Part shown: positions 17,258 to 26,565 of the stretch, in pieces | Position numbering within the stretch: the first letter of the stretch is position 1 | Layout: each line of letters starts with the position of its first letter | Source: Scytonema tolypothrichoides VB-61278 | GTDB taxonomy: Bacteria; Cyanobacteriota; Cyanobacteriia; Cyanobacteriales; Nostocaceae | Direction of reading: 5' to 3' | DNA: 39,654 bases | Assembly: GCF_000828085.3 (NCBI RefSeq) | Contig: NZ_JXCA02000022.1 | Location: forward strand, 478,499-518,152 | The notes under the pieces: model-generated | What the model was told of the DNA's origin: nothing | Seen by the model: the letters and a program-made list of their open reading frames with translations, nothing else | Databases searched by the model: none | Translations under genes and position numbers: made by a program

Positions 17258-18022
17258 CTGGTAAGTATGTGGTGTTAGACCAAAAGTTTGGCAGAAAATC
17301 GGGAATGCTGTCGCTTTTGTTGGTAGCTAGCTACTCCGTTCGCGGTGCAAGATTACCTATCTTCTTTTTGATTTTCTTGGCGTCCTATGCGCTAAGGCGC
17401 ACGCTACGTTAAGGCGTCTTGGCGGTACCCTGCGGGAAGCCCTCCGGGTATGACCTCCGGTCACGCTGCGCTAACGCAGTCGCCTACGGAGGGAAACCCT
17501 CCTGCAGCGCTGTCTCACCGCTGCGCGTCTACGTCAAATTAGGTATTCTTCTGGCGGGAAGGGAGTAATCATCCTCGATCTATTAGGTATTTCCCAATCT
17601 TAGCAACGTGATAGTGTAAAGCGCCATCACGTTTAGCGCCGTAATAGAGGATTAATAAAGTTGATTTTTTTATATGTAATTTTGACATCTTTTTATCTAA
17701 ATTGCTATGTATTGAAGTAAGGCGACAAAGACTAAAAACTTTATATAGTAAGAGTTACAAGACGGAAAAATAACAAATAAAACAGAATTCTGGAGTTATA
17801 AGTAAGATTTTTCTACCATCTCAAGAGCTATAGGATAGTTAACTAGAGCCATATGGAAAGCAAATCCTAAATTGCTCCTAGTGTTTTGCTGAGAAAACTT
17901 GGCAGGGTAAAGGAGAAAGATGTCTTATCCTTTACCCTTTTCCCAACCCATACCCAAGTTTTGGTTTGGCAGACTACTAGCTATGGCGTCAAGAACATCC
18001 AATGACGAAGGAAAAACAAATC
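17258..18022. other. Gene-free gap with a GC-rich palindromic repeat block
   Basis: About 760 bases without a credible gene. Roughly 17395-17530 is a GC-rich block built of small palindromes such as GACCTCCGGTC, CTGCGCTAACGCAG and GGAGGGAAACCCTCC. Related strings appear at about 8960-9030, 26450-26540 and 30570-30640. The remainder (17540-18000) is AT-rich and should contain the promoter of the acyl-CoA dehydrogenase-like gene. Confidence 0.6.
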
Positions 18023-19219
18023 ATGATTGACTTCAGCCTCACTCTTGAACAGCGGATGTTGCAGTCGAAAGCGCTTGAGTTTGCCCAAGCAGAGATGAAA
18101 CCTATTGTTCAAATCATTGAGGAATCTGATAATCCAGAAATTGAACCTTGGGATTTCTGTCAAAGTCTGTTCCGCAAAGGAACTGAACTAGGATTTACGT
18201 CATTATTACTCCCAAAAGAGTACGGTGGTTTGGGTGGAAAGTGCGTAGATCTCGTTTTGGTTTTGGAAGAACTGGGTGCGGTTGATGTCAGTATTGCGTC
18301 TAGTTACTTCAATCTGACTGCTGCAATGTCGCTTTTCGTGACTAGGGCTGGAACAAGTGAACAGCAAAAGCGAATATTGTCGCATGTTCGTTCTGGAGAA
18401 CCTCACTTGTATAGTGCTGCAGAAAGTGAACCAAACGTCGCCACCTCAGATTTGTTCTGTCCAATACCAGATCCTAACATCGGACTTAAGACTTTTGCAC
18501 AACGTGATGGTGATGCATACATCCTGAACGGGAAAAAGTCATCGTTAGTCACAAATGCTGGTATCGCGGATGCATATTTCATTATTGCACGCACCGCTCT
18601 TGATAAGCCTTTGGGCGAGAGTATGTCTATATTCTATATTCCAGCAAACACCCCTGGTTTGAAATTTGGTAAGAGAACCGAGATGATTGGTTGGAAACCT
18701 TCTCATCATGCAGAAATTCATCTTGATAACGTCCGAGTACCTGCAGAGAATCTTCTTGGGAAAGAAGGAGAGGCAGCAAAACTTCTGATGTTGCTTCCTG
18801 AGGTGGCTATTGGACTTGCAGCTTCCTACGTTGGTTTGGCTCGCGCAGCATATGAGTATGCCTTAGATTATGCCAAAAAGCGAGTCAGCTGGGGGCGTCC
18901 AATTATCCAGCATCAGTCAGTCGCCTTGAAACTTGCTGATATGATGATAAATACCCAAGCTGCAAGATTAACGGTATGGGAGGCAGCAAATACTGCAGAC
19001 ACTAACCCCCAACTCGCTGCAATGGTGAAGGCACCAGCAGCTAAGACTTTTGCTGTGGATGTGGCAATTAAAAACGCGCAAACAGCAGTCGAAATTCTTG
19101 GTGGCTATGGAGTGACTAAGCAGGCGAAAACAGGTAAGTTTCTTGCCGACGCCTCTATTGGATATTCATGTGACTTCACAAGGGAAGTTTTGCGTCTTGG
19201 ACTTGTTAATTGTTTGTAG
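18023..19219 (+). CDS. Acyl-CoA dehydrogenase-like flavoprotein
   Basis: About 398 residues covering all three ACAD domains: N-terminal helices (MIDFSLTLEQRMLQSKALEF), a middle beta domain, and a C-terminal helical domain ending EILGGYGVTKQAKTGKFLAD. ACADs dehydrogenate acyl thioesters at the alpha-beta bond using FAD. At the position of the usual catalytic glutamate (YEGT in the medium-chain enzyme) the sequence reads SCDFT, placing Asp384 there. Most cyanobacteria lack classical beta-oxidation, so a biosynthetic role or an unusual substrate is likely. The ATG at 18023 follows GAAGGA by about 10 bases; an ATG at 18002 has no ribosome-binding site. No related gene is adjacent. Confidence 0.88.
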   Translation: MIDFSLTLEQRMLQSKALEFAQAEMKPIVQIIEESDNPEIEPWDFCQSLFRKGTELGFTSLLLPKEYGGLGGKCVDLVLVLEELGAVDVSIASSYFNLTAAMSLFVTRAGTSEQQKRILSHVRSGEPHLYSAAESEPNVATSDLFCPIPDPNIGLKTFAQRDGDAYILNGKKSSLVTNAGIADAYFIIARTALDKPLGESMSIFYIPANTPGLKFGKRTEMIGWKPSHHAEIHLDNVRVPAENLLGKEGEAAKLLMLLPEVAIGLAASYVGLARAAYEYALDYAKKRVSWGRPIIQHQSVALKLADMMINTQAARLTVWEAANTADTNPQLAAMVKAPAAKTFAVDVAIKNAQTAVEILGGYGVTKQAKTGKFLADASIGYSCDFTREVLRLGLVNCL

Positions 19220-19418
19220 CTTGGTACAGCATTTTACCAATAGGCTTTTCTTCTGTTGTGCCTGTTGTTCTTGGGGCGAGTAAAAATTAAAATTCAAAAT
19301 TATTCTTGTTACAATCCGGCGATCGCCCACTCTTCAAAATCGTTTCATTTCACTCTCAGGGCGATCGCGTAAAACCGTCAGCACCGAACCAACAAATGAC
19401 TGACCACACCGGTAGCAA

Positions 19419-20144
19419 CTATGACTCTGGCGGCGGTTGCGACAGTGGAGGCTTTAATGGCGGTGGCGGCGTTTGTGATGGTAGCGGCTTTTGAAATGAA
19501 CCTTTCAAAATCCGAGAACGCACACGCACGCTTCCCGCTTGACAATCTCGCAACCAAGCAGTTATCCCTTGGGCAATAACACCATTACTACTATCTCGTG
19601 GTGGTGTCGGTGGCTGATTCTTGGGAGACAAACCAATTTGGGAAAACATCATCACGAAACGCCAATCAGTTTTTGTTTTTGCGAGAAACAGCCAGTGAAA
19701 TTGCTGCAATTGAAATGGTTTACCACCAGTATACTGTCGTTCTAAAGTCGTAAAAAAGACTTGCTCTACTCCATCTGAAGCAGTTTTCACAGAATCTGCC
19801 GTGTATCCACTAGGGTTAAGAGGTAGCGGTGTAAACTCAGGTCTTCCCGCCACTACCATATAACTGTAAGCGTCAGTTGCCCTGCTTAAGCGACGGGCGC
19901 GTTGACTGGCTCTATTAGCATAATTTGGTAAATCTTGCAAGAGTTGAGTCGTTAGTGTTTCTAGATTTTGGTTTGAGCAAGAAAACCTCTCTCCACCAAC
20001 GACTCTCCTCTCGGCTTTTGGAGAGGCGCTAGGGATGAAATTTTGCGCTTTTGCGGCGTCATTTAGAGAATGTGAGAATAACAGCCAGAAGCTACAACAA
20101 AGAAGCCACCAGCTTTTTTTCTTTTTTACGACTCTTGACTTCAT
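19419..20144 (-). CDS. Conserved-looking secreted or lipoprotein-like hypothetical protein
   Basis: A 241-residue protein of unrecognised family. The N-terminus is basic then hydrophobic ([20 protein letters not shown]), an export signal ending near AKA-QN. The body has [20 protein letters not shown] and [20 protein letters not shown], with the look of a small folded domain. The C-terminal 20 residues are proline-rich ([18 protein letters not shown]). Its ATG overlaps the pyrF stop codon (ATGA), so it is translationally coupled to pyrF and probably periplasmic. No function can be assigned. Confidence 0.75.
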   Translation of the reverse strand: MKSRVVKKKKSWWLLCCSFWLLFSHSLNDAAKAQNFIPSASPKAERRVVGGERFSCSNQNLETLTTQLLQDLPNYANRASQRARRLSRATDAYSYMVVAGRPEFTPLPLNPSGYTADSVKTASDGVEQVFFTTLERQYTGGKPFQLQQFHWLFLAKTKTDWRFVMMFSQIGLSPKNQPPTPPRDSSNGVIAQGITAWLRDCQAGSVRVRSRILKGSFQKPLPSQTPPPPLKPPLSQPPPES

Positions 20145-20860
20145 GTCACCGCCACTAACTCCTCACAAATCCTCCTCCACGCTAACTCTGGATCGGCGGC
20201 TGCAGTAATCGGACGCCCAATCACCAGGTAATTTGCTCCTGCAGCCAAAGCTTGTGCAGGAGTGAGCGATCGCGCCTGATCTCCTTTTTCTGCCCAAGTT
20301 GGACGTACCCCCGGACAAACCAGCAAAAAATCATCTCCACAACTTTGTCGCAGTTGCGCTACCTCAACAGGAGAGCAAACAGCCCCATCTAAACCCATTT
20401 CTTGAGCCATTAGAGCCATCTCCAAAGCATATTCTGGTAATTCTAGAGGAATTTTCAAATCAAACGCCAACTGTCTGGAAGAAAGACTCGTCAACAGCGT
20501 AATCGCAATTAACTTCGGCGGTTTCACACCCGCATCTGCTGATCCTACAAGTACCGCCTCAGTTGCTGCGCTCAGTGCTTTTGTACCAGATGTTGCATGA
20601 ATTGTCAATAAATCAACGCCATAACGAGCCGCCGCACGACAAGCGCCAGCAACAGTGTTAGGGATATCGTGAAACTTCAAATCCAAGAAAATACGTTTTT
20701 GGCGAGATTTTAGCACCTCCAGAATTTTTGGTCCTGTGCTTGTAAATAACTCCAAGCCTACCTTAAAGAAAGTGACTGACTCCAGGCGTTCGATGAGGGC
20801 GATCGCCGCTTGTTCATCCGCTACATCCAGAGGTACGATTATTTGCTCTTGGGCGTTCAT
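20141..20860 (-). CDS. pyrF: Orotidine 5'-phosphate decarboxylase
   Basis: A 239-residue enzyme catalysing the last step of UMP synthesis, decarboxylation of OMP. The signature [20 protein letters not shown] carries the catalytic Asp-Lys-Asp elements. IIVPLDVAD at the start and [22 protein letters not shown] with [14 protein letters not shown] near the end bind the phosphate. Length and organisation are standard for the bacterial (group 1) enzyme. It lies 13 bases after tyrS and overlaps the next gene by four bases, making a tyrS-pyrF-hypothetical operon. Confidence 0.97.
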   Translation of the reverse strand: MNAQEQIIVPLDVADEQAAIALIERLESVTFFKVGLELFTSTGPKILEVLKSRQKRIFLDLKFHDIPNTVAGACRAAARYGVDLLTIHATSGTKALSAATEAVLVGSADAGVKPPKLIAITLLTSLSSRQLAFDLKIPLELPEYALEMALMAQEMGLDGAVCSPVEVAQLRQSCGDDFLLVCPGVRPTWAEKGDQARSLTPAQALAAGANYLVIGRPITAAADPELAWRRICEELVAVT

Positions 20861-20873
20861 CAGCTTTTCTCCC

Positions 20874-22043
20874 CTACGGTATCAGTCGGACAAACTTGTT
20901 TTTCCCCAGTTGCAAAACACGTCCATGCAATTGGTTCTTGTCACTAAAAGTCGTTTCAATATCAGTGATGCGATCGCCATCTAAGCGCACCCCACCCTCT
21001 TGAATTTTCCGCTTACCTTCTCCGCTACTTTTGCACAAGCCACTCACATTCAGAATGTATGGTAACTTTGCGGGAAACTGCACATCAGCTAGGGAAAACT
21101 CTGGTACGTCACCCGCCTCAATATCCTTGATAGCTTGTTCGCCGTGATATTGCTTGACGATTTCTTGTGCTAGTAGTTTTTGGCGATCGCGTGGATTTTC
21201 CGGTAGCTGATCCAATGACAAATCCGTAAGTAGTGTAAAATAATCATTCAAGAGATGGTCGGGAACTTGTTGCAGTTTTTGGTACTTCTGAGTTTGGTGT
21301 TCTAACAAACCAACATAATTACCTAAAGATTTTGACATTTTTTGTACACCATCCAAGCCAATCAAAATTGGCAGCAGGACTCCGTACTGTGGTTTTTGTC
21401 CAAAATGGCGCTGTAAATCTCGCCCGACAGCAAGATTAAATTTTTGGTCTGTCCCTCCTAATTCGACATCTGCCTTAATAGCGACAGAATCATAGCCCTG
21501 CATCAGGGGGTACAGGAACTCATGAAGGAAAATAGGATTCTCTTTCTTATAGCGCTCAGCGAAACCCTCCTTAGCGAGCATCTGCCCTACTGTCATTGTC
21601 GAGAGTAATTCCAAAATTTCGCCCAGGTTCAACTTCGAGAGCCATTCTGAGTTGTAACGTATCTCCAACCTTCCTGGTGTATCAAAGTCTAAAATAGGTC
21701 GCACCTGTTCAAGGTAAGTCTGGGCGTTTCGCGCCACATCTTCTTCCGTAAGTTGGCGACGTACCTCAGATTTTCCAGTCGGATCACCAATGCGAGCGGT
21801 AAAATCACCAATAATGAGTACTGCCGTATGACCAGCATCTTGAAACGCTCGTAGTTTTCGCACTGGTATACTGTGACCGAGATGAATATCGCTACCCGTT
21901 GGATCAATTCCCAATTTCACCCTTAGAGGTCGGTCAGTTGTTGCTAAACGCCTTTCTAAACTTTCAACCTCACTATCGGAATCAGTCGGTTGTGGGAAAA
22001 TTTCAACAATACCACGACGCAGCCAAGAATAATCCTGCGTCAT
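20874..22043 (-). CDS. tyrS: Tyrosyl-tRNA synthetase
   Basis: A class I synthetase of about 389 residues that charges tRNA-Tyr. The HIGH-type motif is [13 protein letters not shown], the KMSKS motif is [12 protein letters not shown], and the C-terminal S4-like domain ([20 protein letters not shown]) is present. [32 protein letters not shown] is the tyrosine-binding region of the TyrRZ-like form. I start at the ATG at 22043 ([11 protein letters not shown]) because cyanobacterial homologues begin there. The frame extends upstream to a TTG at 22112, adding 23 unconserved residues. It leads the tyrS-pyrF operon and is divergent from the penicillin-binding protein gene. Confidence 0.96.
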   Translation of the reverse strand: MTQDYSWLRRGIVEIFPQPTDSDSEVESLERRLATTDRPLRVKLGIDPTGSDIHLGHSIPVRKLRAFQDAGHTAVLIIGDFTARIGDPTGKSEVRRQLTEEDVARNAQTYLEQVRPILDFDTPGRLEIRYNSEWLSKLNLGEILELLSTMTVGQMLAKEGFAERYKKENPIFLHEFLYPLMQGYDSVAIKADVELGGTDQKFNLAVGRDLQRHFGQKPQYGVLLPILIGLDGVQKMSKSLGNYVGLLEHQTQKYQKLQQVPDHLLNDYFTLLTDLSLDQLPENPRDRQKLLAQEIVKQYHGEQAIKDIEAGDVPEFSLADVQFPAKLPYILNVSGLCKSSGEGKRKIQEGGVRLDGDRITDIETTFSDKNQLHGRVLQLGKNKFVRLIP

Positions 22044-22219
22044 ACTACTAGGAGATTGACTGTTAACTATGCTTTGCACTATCAAAGTAGGATTGTTTAT
22101 GGTCACTGACAATTTGTATGATTCTCGTTTGCCAAACTAATATCATTGCAAAAAATTAACCGCCTTGCTTGATCCAAGACATTACACTATATATTTACTA
22201 GTGAGGAAGTAAAACCACC

Positions 22220-24145
22220 GTGTCGTCCAGGACTTTTGAAGATAAGCAGCCACAACCTCAGCAAGCTGCCTCAGGTTTTGAGTTTCTCAAAGGAGTCGGT
22301 CAGGTAGCTGGCGGTACTCTACTTTCCGCAACGATGCTGACAAGTTCTATTGTAGCGGGAGGACTTGTTGGCTTAGCGGTGAGTTTCCGCAATTTGCCAG
22401 ATGTGAGACAGTTACGCAGCTTCTTGCCATCAGAAACAACTTATATCTATGACATCAAAGGTAAACTGTTAACGAGTATTCACGGAGAAGCCAACCGTGA
22501 GGTGATGCCATTAGATAGAATTTCTCCAGATCTCAAGCGAGCAGTATTAGCGAGTGAAGACAGCGACTTCTACTATCACCACGGAATTAATCCCAAAGGC
22601 GTTGGTCGTGCAGTAGTCACCAACTGGTCAGCAGGTGGTGTGCGAGAGGGTGGTTCAACCATCTCCATGCAGTTGGTGAAAAATTTATTCTTGTCTCACA
22701 AGCGTGCCTTTACCCGTAAGATAGCCGAGGCGGTACTGGCAATTCGCTTGGAGCAAATTCTTACCAAAGACCAAATTTTAGAAATGTACCTCAACCAAGT
22801 TTATTGGGGTCATAACAACTATGGTGTACAAACAGCAGCACGCAGTTACTTTAACAAGTCAGCGGAAAATTTAAACTTGGCTGAGTCAGCGATGATGGCT
22901 GGTTTAATCCAAGCGCCGGAAGAGTATAGCCCCTTTGTCCACATGGACAAGGCAAAAGAGCAGCAAAGAATCGTTTTGGGTCGGATGAAGGAATTGGGCT
23001 GGATCACGCAGCAAGAATACGATAAAGCCCTGAAACAACCAATCAAACTCGGTAAAATTAAGTCGTTCCAAGGAAGCGCCTTGCCTTACGTGACAAACGC
23101 CGTGGCGCACGAAATTGCCAAAAAGTTTGGTCGTGAAGCACTCCTCAAGGGTGGAATGCGAATTCAAACCACAGTTGATACCAACTTCCAAAGGATGGCG
23201 GAGAGTACTGTCAAAAGCTGGCATGAAAGACTCAGAGGGCAAGGGCTATCTAAAAACCAAATTGCTCTGGCTGCCGTTGATCCCCGTACACATTTTGTCA
23301 AAGCTTTGGTAGGTGGCGTAGATGCTAAAACCAGTGAGTTTAACCGTGCAACTCAAGCTTTACGACAACCGGGTTCTGCTTTTAAGCCGTTTGTTTACTA
23401 CGCAGCCTTTGCAACTGGTAAGTACGGTCCAGACACAACGGTCTACGATACTCCTGTAGGTTATCGAGATGGCGACGGATGGTACTACCCACGCAACTAC
23501 GATGGTGGGTATGGTGGAGCTATGTCAATCCGCACTGCGTTGATGCAATCTCGTAACGTTCCCGTCATTAAGCTTGGTAAAGCTGTGGGAATGAATAAGG
23601 TTGTCGAAACCAGCCGCACCTTAGGTATTATGAGTCCGATGGAACCTGTAACTTCTCTGCCATTGGGTGCTATTGGTGTCACGCCGTTGGAAATGGCAGG
23701 TGCTTATGCCACCTTTGCCAACTATGGTTGGCAGTCTCCAACGACAATTATTGCCCGTGTGACTGATAGTGGTGGCAACATATTACTTGACAATACGCCT
23801 AAACCTATACAAGTTCTTGACCCGTGGGCATCAGCAGCAACTATTGATATAATGCGCTCTGTCATTAATGGAGGTACTGGTAAACATGCTGCAATAGATC
23901 GCCCAGCAGCAGGTAAGACAGGAACAACGTCCTCTGAGAAGGATATTTGGTTTGTTGGAACCGTACCTCAGTTAACAACTGCTGTTTGGGTCGGTCGGGA
24001 CGACAACAGAACTTTGGCGAGTGGTGCGACGGGTGGGACTATGGTTGCTCCAATTTGGCGCAATTTTATGATGAAGGCGCTTAAGGATGTACCTGTAGAG
24101 AAATTCAAGTCGCCTTACCAGTTTCCTCGACCCAAATCAAATTAA
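22220..24145 (+). CDS. Class A penicillin-binding protein (transglycosylase/transpeptidase)
   Basis: A 641-residue PBP1A-type enzyme anchored in the inner membrane by one segment at about residues 30-57. The glycosyltransferase domain has SEDSDFYYHHGINPKG and REGGSTISMQLVKNLFLSHK. The transpeptidase domain has the active-site serine in QPGSAFKPFVYY (near residue 385), the SxN motif in QSRNVPV and KTGTTS (near 570). It polymerises and cross-links peptidoglycan. The GTG start follows GAGGAAG by about 10 bases. Cyanobacteria carry several such genes; which one this is cannot be told. A good terminator follows. Confidence 0.95.
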   Translation: MSSRTFEDKQPQPQQAASGFEFLKGVGQVAGGTLLSATMLTSSIVAGGLVGLAVSFRNLPDVRQLRSFLPSETTYIYDIKGKLLTSIHGEANREVMPLDRISPDLKRAVLASEDSDFYYHHGINPKGVGRAVVTNWSAGGVREGGSTISMQLVKNLFLSHKRAFTRKIAEAVLAIRLEQILTKDQILEMYLNQVYWGHNNYGVQTAARSYFNKSAENLNLAESAMMAGLIQAPEEYSPFVHMDKAKEQQRIVLGRMKELGWITQQEYDKALKQPIKLGKIKSFQGSALPYVTNAVAHEIAKKFGREALLKGGMRIQTTVDTNFQRMAESTVKSWHERLRGQGLSKNQIALAAVDPRTHFVKALVGGVDAKTSEFNRATQALRQPGSAFKPFVYYAAFATGKYGPDTTVYDTPVGYRDGDGWYYPRNYDGGYGGAMSIRTALMQSRNVPVIKLGKAVGMNKVVETSRTLGIMSPMEPVTSLPLGAIGVTPLEMAGAYATFANYGWQSPTTIIARVTDSGGNILLDNTPKPIQVLDPWASAATIDIMRSVINGGTGKHAAIDRPAAGKTGTTSSEKDIWFVGTVPQLTTAVWVGRDDNRTLASGATGGTMVAPIWRNFMMKALKDVPVEKFKSPYQFPRPKSN

Positions 24146-24167
24146 AGTAAAAAAAACTAAAACTGAA

Positions 24168-24200
24168 GAGTTTGGTATCAAATCCAAACTCCTCATTTTT
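24168..24200 (+). terminator. Rho-independent-like terminator after the PBP gene
   Basis: GAGTTTGG (24168-24175) pairs perfectly with CCAAACTC (24184-24191) around an 8-base loop and is followed by CTCATTTTT. It sits 23 bases after the stop codon of the penicillin-binding protein gene. Confidence 0.7.
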
Positions 24201-24400
24201 GCTCTCATCCCGCTTAATATCCCGCTGAATGTCAAGTTTGAACCCATTTAAAATTACCAACCAGTGTTAAACTGTCCTGTTCAGACGATACACCTGTGGA
24301 CAACCAACAGAACTGGGAATGAACCCAGATAAAATTTAAAAGTTCCGTGGCGTACTTTATCACGGCAATAAAGACAGGTTCCCACACTTACCGCGAAGTT

Positions 24401-24724
24401 TTATGATTGTTGTTCCAGTTCGTTTTTCATCCGCTGTAGGGTGAAGTCCATTTGGTCAAACATTTGTTGCGGAGTTACACCAAACTGACTTAACTGTGTC
24501 TTAAGCTGTTCTATGGTCATTTGTGCCATGAAATCTTCTGATAGCTCAAAACGCTTCATAAAGACCCGATAGCGATCCATCATGGCTTCCATCTGCTCAA
24601 TAAAAAGCTTTTTGCCCTCGCGGTCAAATTTGCCATAGTTACCGCCAAGCTTGATGAGTGCTTGATAATCTTCAAACAGTTGCTTGGCTTCTTGCTGAAT
24701 TATGTCAGAATCAAAAAATCCCAT
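24401..24724 (-). CDS. DUF1825 family protein
   Basis: A 107-residue, almost entirely alpha-helical, charged protein. MGFFDSDIIQQEAKQLFEDY at the start and KLFIEQMEAMMDRYRVFMKR in the middle are characteristic of the DUF1825 family, which is largely restricted to cyanobacteria and plastid-bearing eukaryotes. The role is unknown. It has no signal peptide or membrane segment. It stands alone on the minus strand. The gap 24725-25022 upstream is AT-rich and shows no gene. Confidence 0.88.
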   Translation of the reverse strand: MGFFDSDIIQQEAKQLFEDYQALIKLGGNYGKFDREGKKLFIEQMEAMMDRYRVFMKRFELSEDFMAQMTIEQLKTQLSQFGVTPQQMFDQMDFTLQRMKNELEQQS

Positions 24725-25022
24725 TTTGGTTACACCCCACTGAGTGATCAGACTCAGTAGCTATCTTAATTGATGCCTCTTGTTTATTCTAGTTTAGGGA
24801 CATAATTTAGAAAATAAACCTCGGTTTGAGTACGGTTTTTTACCGCAATTTCAACACTTGACTTGTGCAACTAAAAATTGAGAATTTGAAGTTCAAAATT
24901 CAAAAAACAGCGAGACACACAGTGCGACTTCCTTGGTATGCTTTTTGTTTCCCCAACTTCAGGTATTTGCTGTTATAGCATTTCACGATCAAGCCTGATA
25001 TAAATGGAGAGCACACTTGGGG

Positions 25023-25190
25023 TTAATCAACAGTGATTGATTTCCTTAGAATCGCTAACAATTGCTCATCTTTAAGTACAAGGATGAGCATTTTTATCGC
25101 TCCGGTCTTTGTTGCTCCTGAACGCTGGCAATATTGCTCAAGAATTTCGTGGTACTCATCAGGAAGTCGAATGTCTAATCGTTTACTCAT
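25023..25190 (-). CDS. Small ribbon-helix-helix protein divergent from tnpB
   Basis: A 55-residue protein starting MSKRLDIRLPDEYHEILEQY and continuing through CQRSGATKTGAIKMLI to a stop at 25023. The strand-helix-helix pattern (LDIRLP, then two amphipathic helices) is that of CopG/Arc-type DNA-binding proteins. It is divergent from a tnpB stub with 34 bases between the two start codons. The likely role is a repressor of the transposon genes or a partner of the element. It appears intact although tnpB is truncated. Confidence 0.6.
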   Translation of the reverse strand: MSKRLDIRLPDEYHEILEQYCQRSGATKTGAIKMLILVLKDEQLLAILRKSITVD

Positions 25191-25196
25191 AGTAAA

Positions 25197-25216
25197 TGTA
25201 CGTCAAATGCTGTACA
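25197..25216. promoter_or_regulatory. Candidate operator between the RHH gene and tnpB
   Basis: TGTAC (25197-25201) and its complement GTACA (25212-25216) form an inverted repeat with a 10-base spacer, lying inside the 34-base divergent gap. The position and symmetry suit a site for a dimeric ribbon-helix-helix protein. This is inference only. Confidence 0.35.
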
Positions 25217-25224
25217 ATTTTACT

Positions 25225-25428
25225 ATGCTACTAGAATTTAAGACAGAACTCAAAATTAACAAAGTGCAAGGCTTGATACTGGCAAAACATGCTGGCGTAG
25301 CGCGTCATGCTTGGAATCAAGGGCTTGCCTTGTGTCAACAGGTGTTAGCACATAACCATGCCAATCGTGACAACAAGATTAAGTTTCCTTCCTCGATTGA
25401 TTTGCACAAGTGGTTGGTGGCTTGTTAA
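25225..25428 (+). pseudogene. tnpB: Truncated tnpB (IS200/IS605-type OrfB), N-terminus only
   Basis: 67 residues starting MLLEFKTELKINKVQGLILA and continuing KHAGVARHAWNQGLALCQQV up to SIDLHKWLVAC, then a stop. This is the recognisable N-terminus of TnpB-like RNA-guided nucleases of IS200/IS605 elements, which are normally about 400 residues. The RuvC domain and zinc finger are absent, and the following sequence is unrelated. The open frame continues upstream of 25225, but that part is antisense to the RHH gene, so the ATG at 25225 is the natural start. Confidence 0.75.
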
Positions 25429-25506
25429 TAAAAAAGGAACGGTAGTTCATAAGATAGGATTCAGTTACGATAACAGCAATGCTGAATTTATTATGGTGCT
25501 TTAATC

Positions 25507-25881
25507 ATGTTTAATCAACGAAAAAGCCGGAGCATTGCCGCGATTTTAGCTTTGTCTGGTACAGTGACAATTTCCGGATTACATAAGTTTTATTTAGGAC
25601 AACCACTATGGGGTGTGCTTTATCTGTTGCTTTCTTGGACACCCATTCCCAAGGTAGCGAGTGCTATTGAAGGAGTTTGGTATTTAGCCCAAGACGAAGA
25701 AGCTTTTGACCGTAATTTTAATTTAGGTAAATCAGCCATCAAAAACTCACAGTACGCCAGCAATCAAGTAAGTACGGTTGCTCAAGCCTTGCGGGAGTTA
25801 GAAAGTTTACGTCAAGATGGATTGATTTCTGAGTATGAATTTGAGCAAAAGCGCCGCCAATTGCTAGATCATATTTCCTAA
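25507..25881 (+). CDS. TM2-domain protein with a C-terminal SHOCT-like helix
   Basis: A 124-residue protein. Two hydrophobic segments (SIAAILALSGTVTISGLHKF and LWGVLYLLLSWTPIP) with the GLHKFYLG turn are typical of TM2 domains. The last 30 residues (ALRELESLRQDGLISEYEFE, then QKRRQLLDHI) match the short SHOCT motif. It is probably an inner-membrane protein; the function is unknown. The HhH gene follows after 13 bases on the same strand and may be co-transcribed. Confidence 0.82.
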   Translation: MFNQRKSRSIAAILALSGTVTISGLHKFYLGQPLWGVLYLLLSWTPIPKVASAIEGVWYLAQDEEAFDRNFNLGKSAIKNSQYASNQVSTVAQALRELESLRQDGLISEYEFEQKRRQLLDHIS

Positions 25882-25894
25882 AGCAAGCAACACT

Positions 25895-26428
25895 ATGAAA
25901 AATTGGCTACCTTTAAACTCTAAGTTACAAAAACTACGCTATAAGTTACTGAACGACCCATATTATCGATTACAATCAGCAGAAGAAATTGCGATCGCCG
26001 CCCAACTTGGTATCTACATTGATGTTAATCAAGCAACTGTTGATGATTGGTTACGTCTACCAGGGTTATCGATTCACCAAGCGCGATCGCTTGTACAACT
26101 TTCTCGCGCTGGTGTCAAATTTTACTGTATTGAAGATATTGCCGCAGCCTTAAGCTTACCAGTACAAAGGCTAGAGCCACTCAAGCCAATTTTGAATTTC
26201 AGTTATTACGATGATGAATCTTTAACTCTTGGTAGCCATAAAATCAACCCTAACACGGCAACAGTTGAGACTTTAGCAAAAGTGCCATTTATTGATTTAT
26301 CTCTCGCGCAAGCAGTGGTTGAAAATCGCACTTCAGCAGGAGCTTACCTTAACTTAGCTGATTTTCAGCAAAGGTTAAATATTTCGGGTGAAACTATTTA
26401 CCAGCTTATGTACTACCTGCAATTTTAA
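25895..26428 (+). CDS. ComEA-like helix-hairpin-helix protein
   Basis: A 177-residue protein with two helix-hairpin-helix units. The first is IDVNQATVDDWLRLPGLSIH (about 46-65), the second KINPNTATVETLAKVPFIDL (about 113-132). These motifs bind DNA non-specifically, as in ComEA, the uptake receptor of natural competence. No signal peptide or membrane anchor is visible, unlike classical ComEA, so a competence role is uncertain. It is transcribed with the TM2 gene. The 26429-26565 gap after it has a GC-rich palindromic repeat. Confidence 0.8.
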   Translation: MKNWLPLNSKLQKLRYKLLNDPYYRLQSAEEIAIAAQLGIYIDVNQATVDDWLRLPGLSIHQARSLVQLSRAGVKFYCIEDIAAALSLPVQRLEPLKPILNFSYYDDESLTLGSHKINPNTATVETLAKVPFIDLSLAQAVVENRTSAGAYLNLADFQQRLNISGETIYQLMYYLQF

Positions 26429-26565
26429 TGTGAAAGTGCCTGTGAGTCCAGCGCTGCAGTCCTTGTTACCCGACAGAGGCGACTGGCGCGCTTCGCAGCG
26501 TCTGGTGCAGGAGATACCCAATAGCCGTAAGGCGGGGCAAGAGCCATAGGGCTACGTCTGTAGAA

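Noticed and set aside
19306-19494. Glycine-rich 62-codon plus-strand frame
   Set aside because: The glycine-rich part is the antisense of the proline-rich tail of the minus-strand gene at 19419-20144.
25033-25224. 5' extension of the tnpB stub
   Set aside because: It is antisense to the RHH gene, and TnpB homologues start at the MLLEFK-like sequence at 25225.
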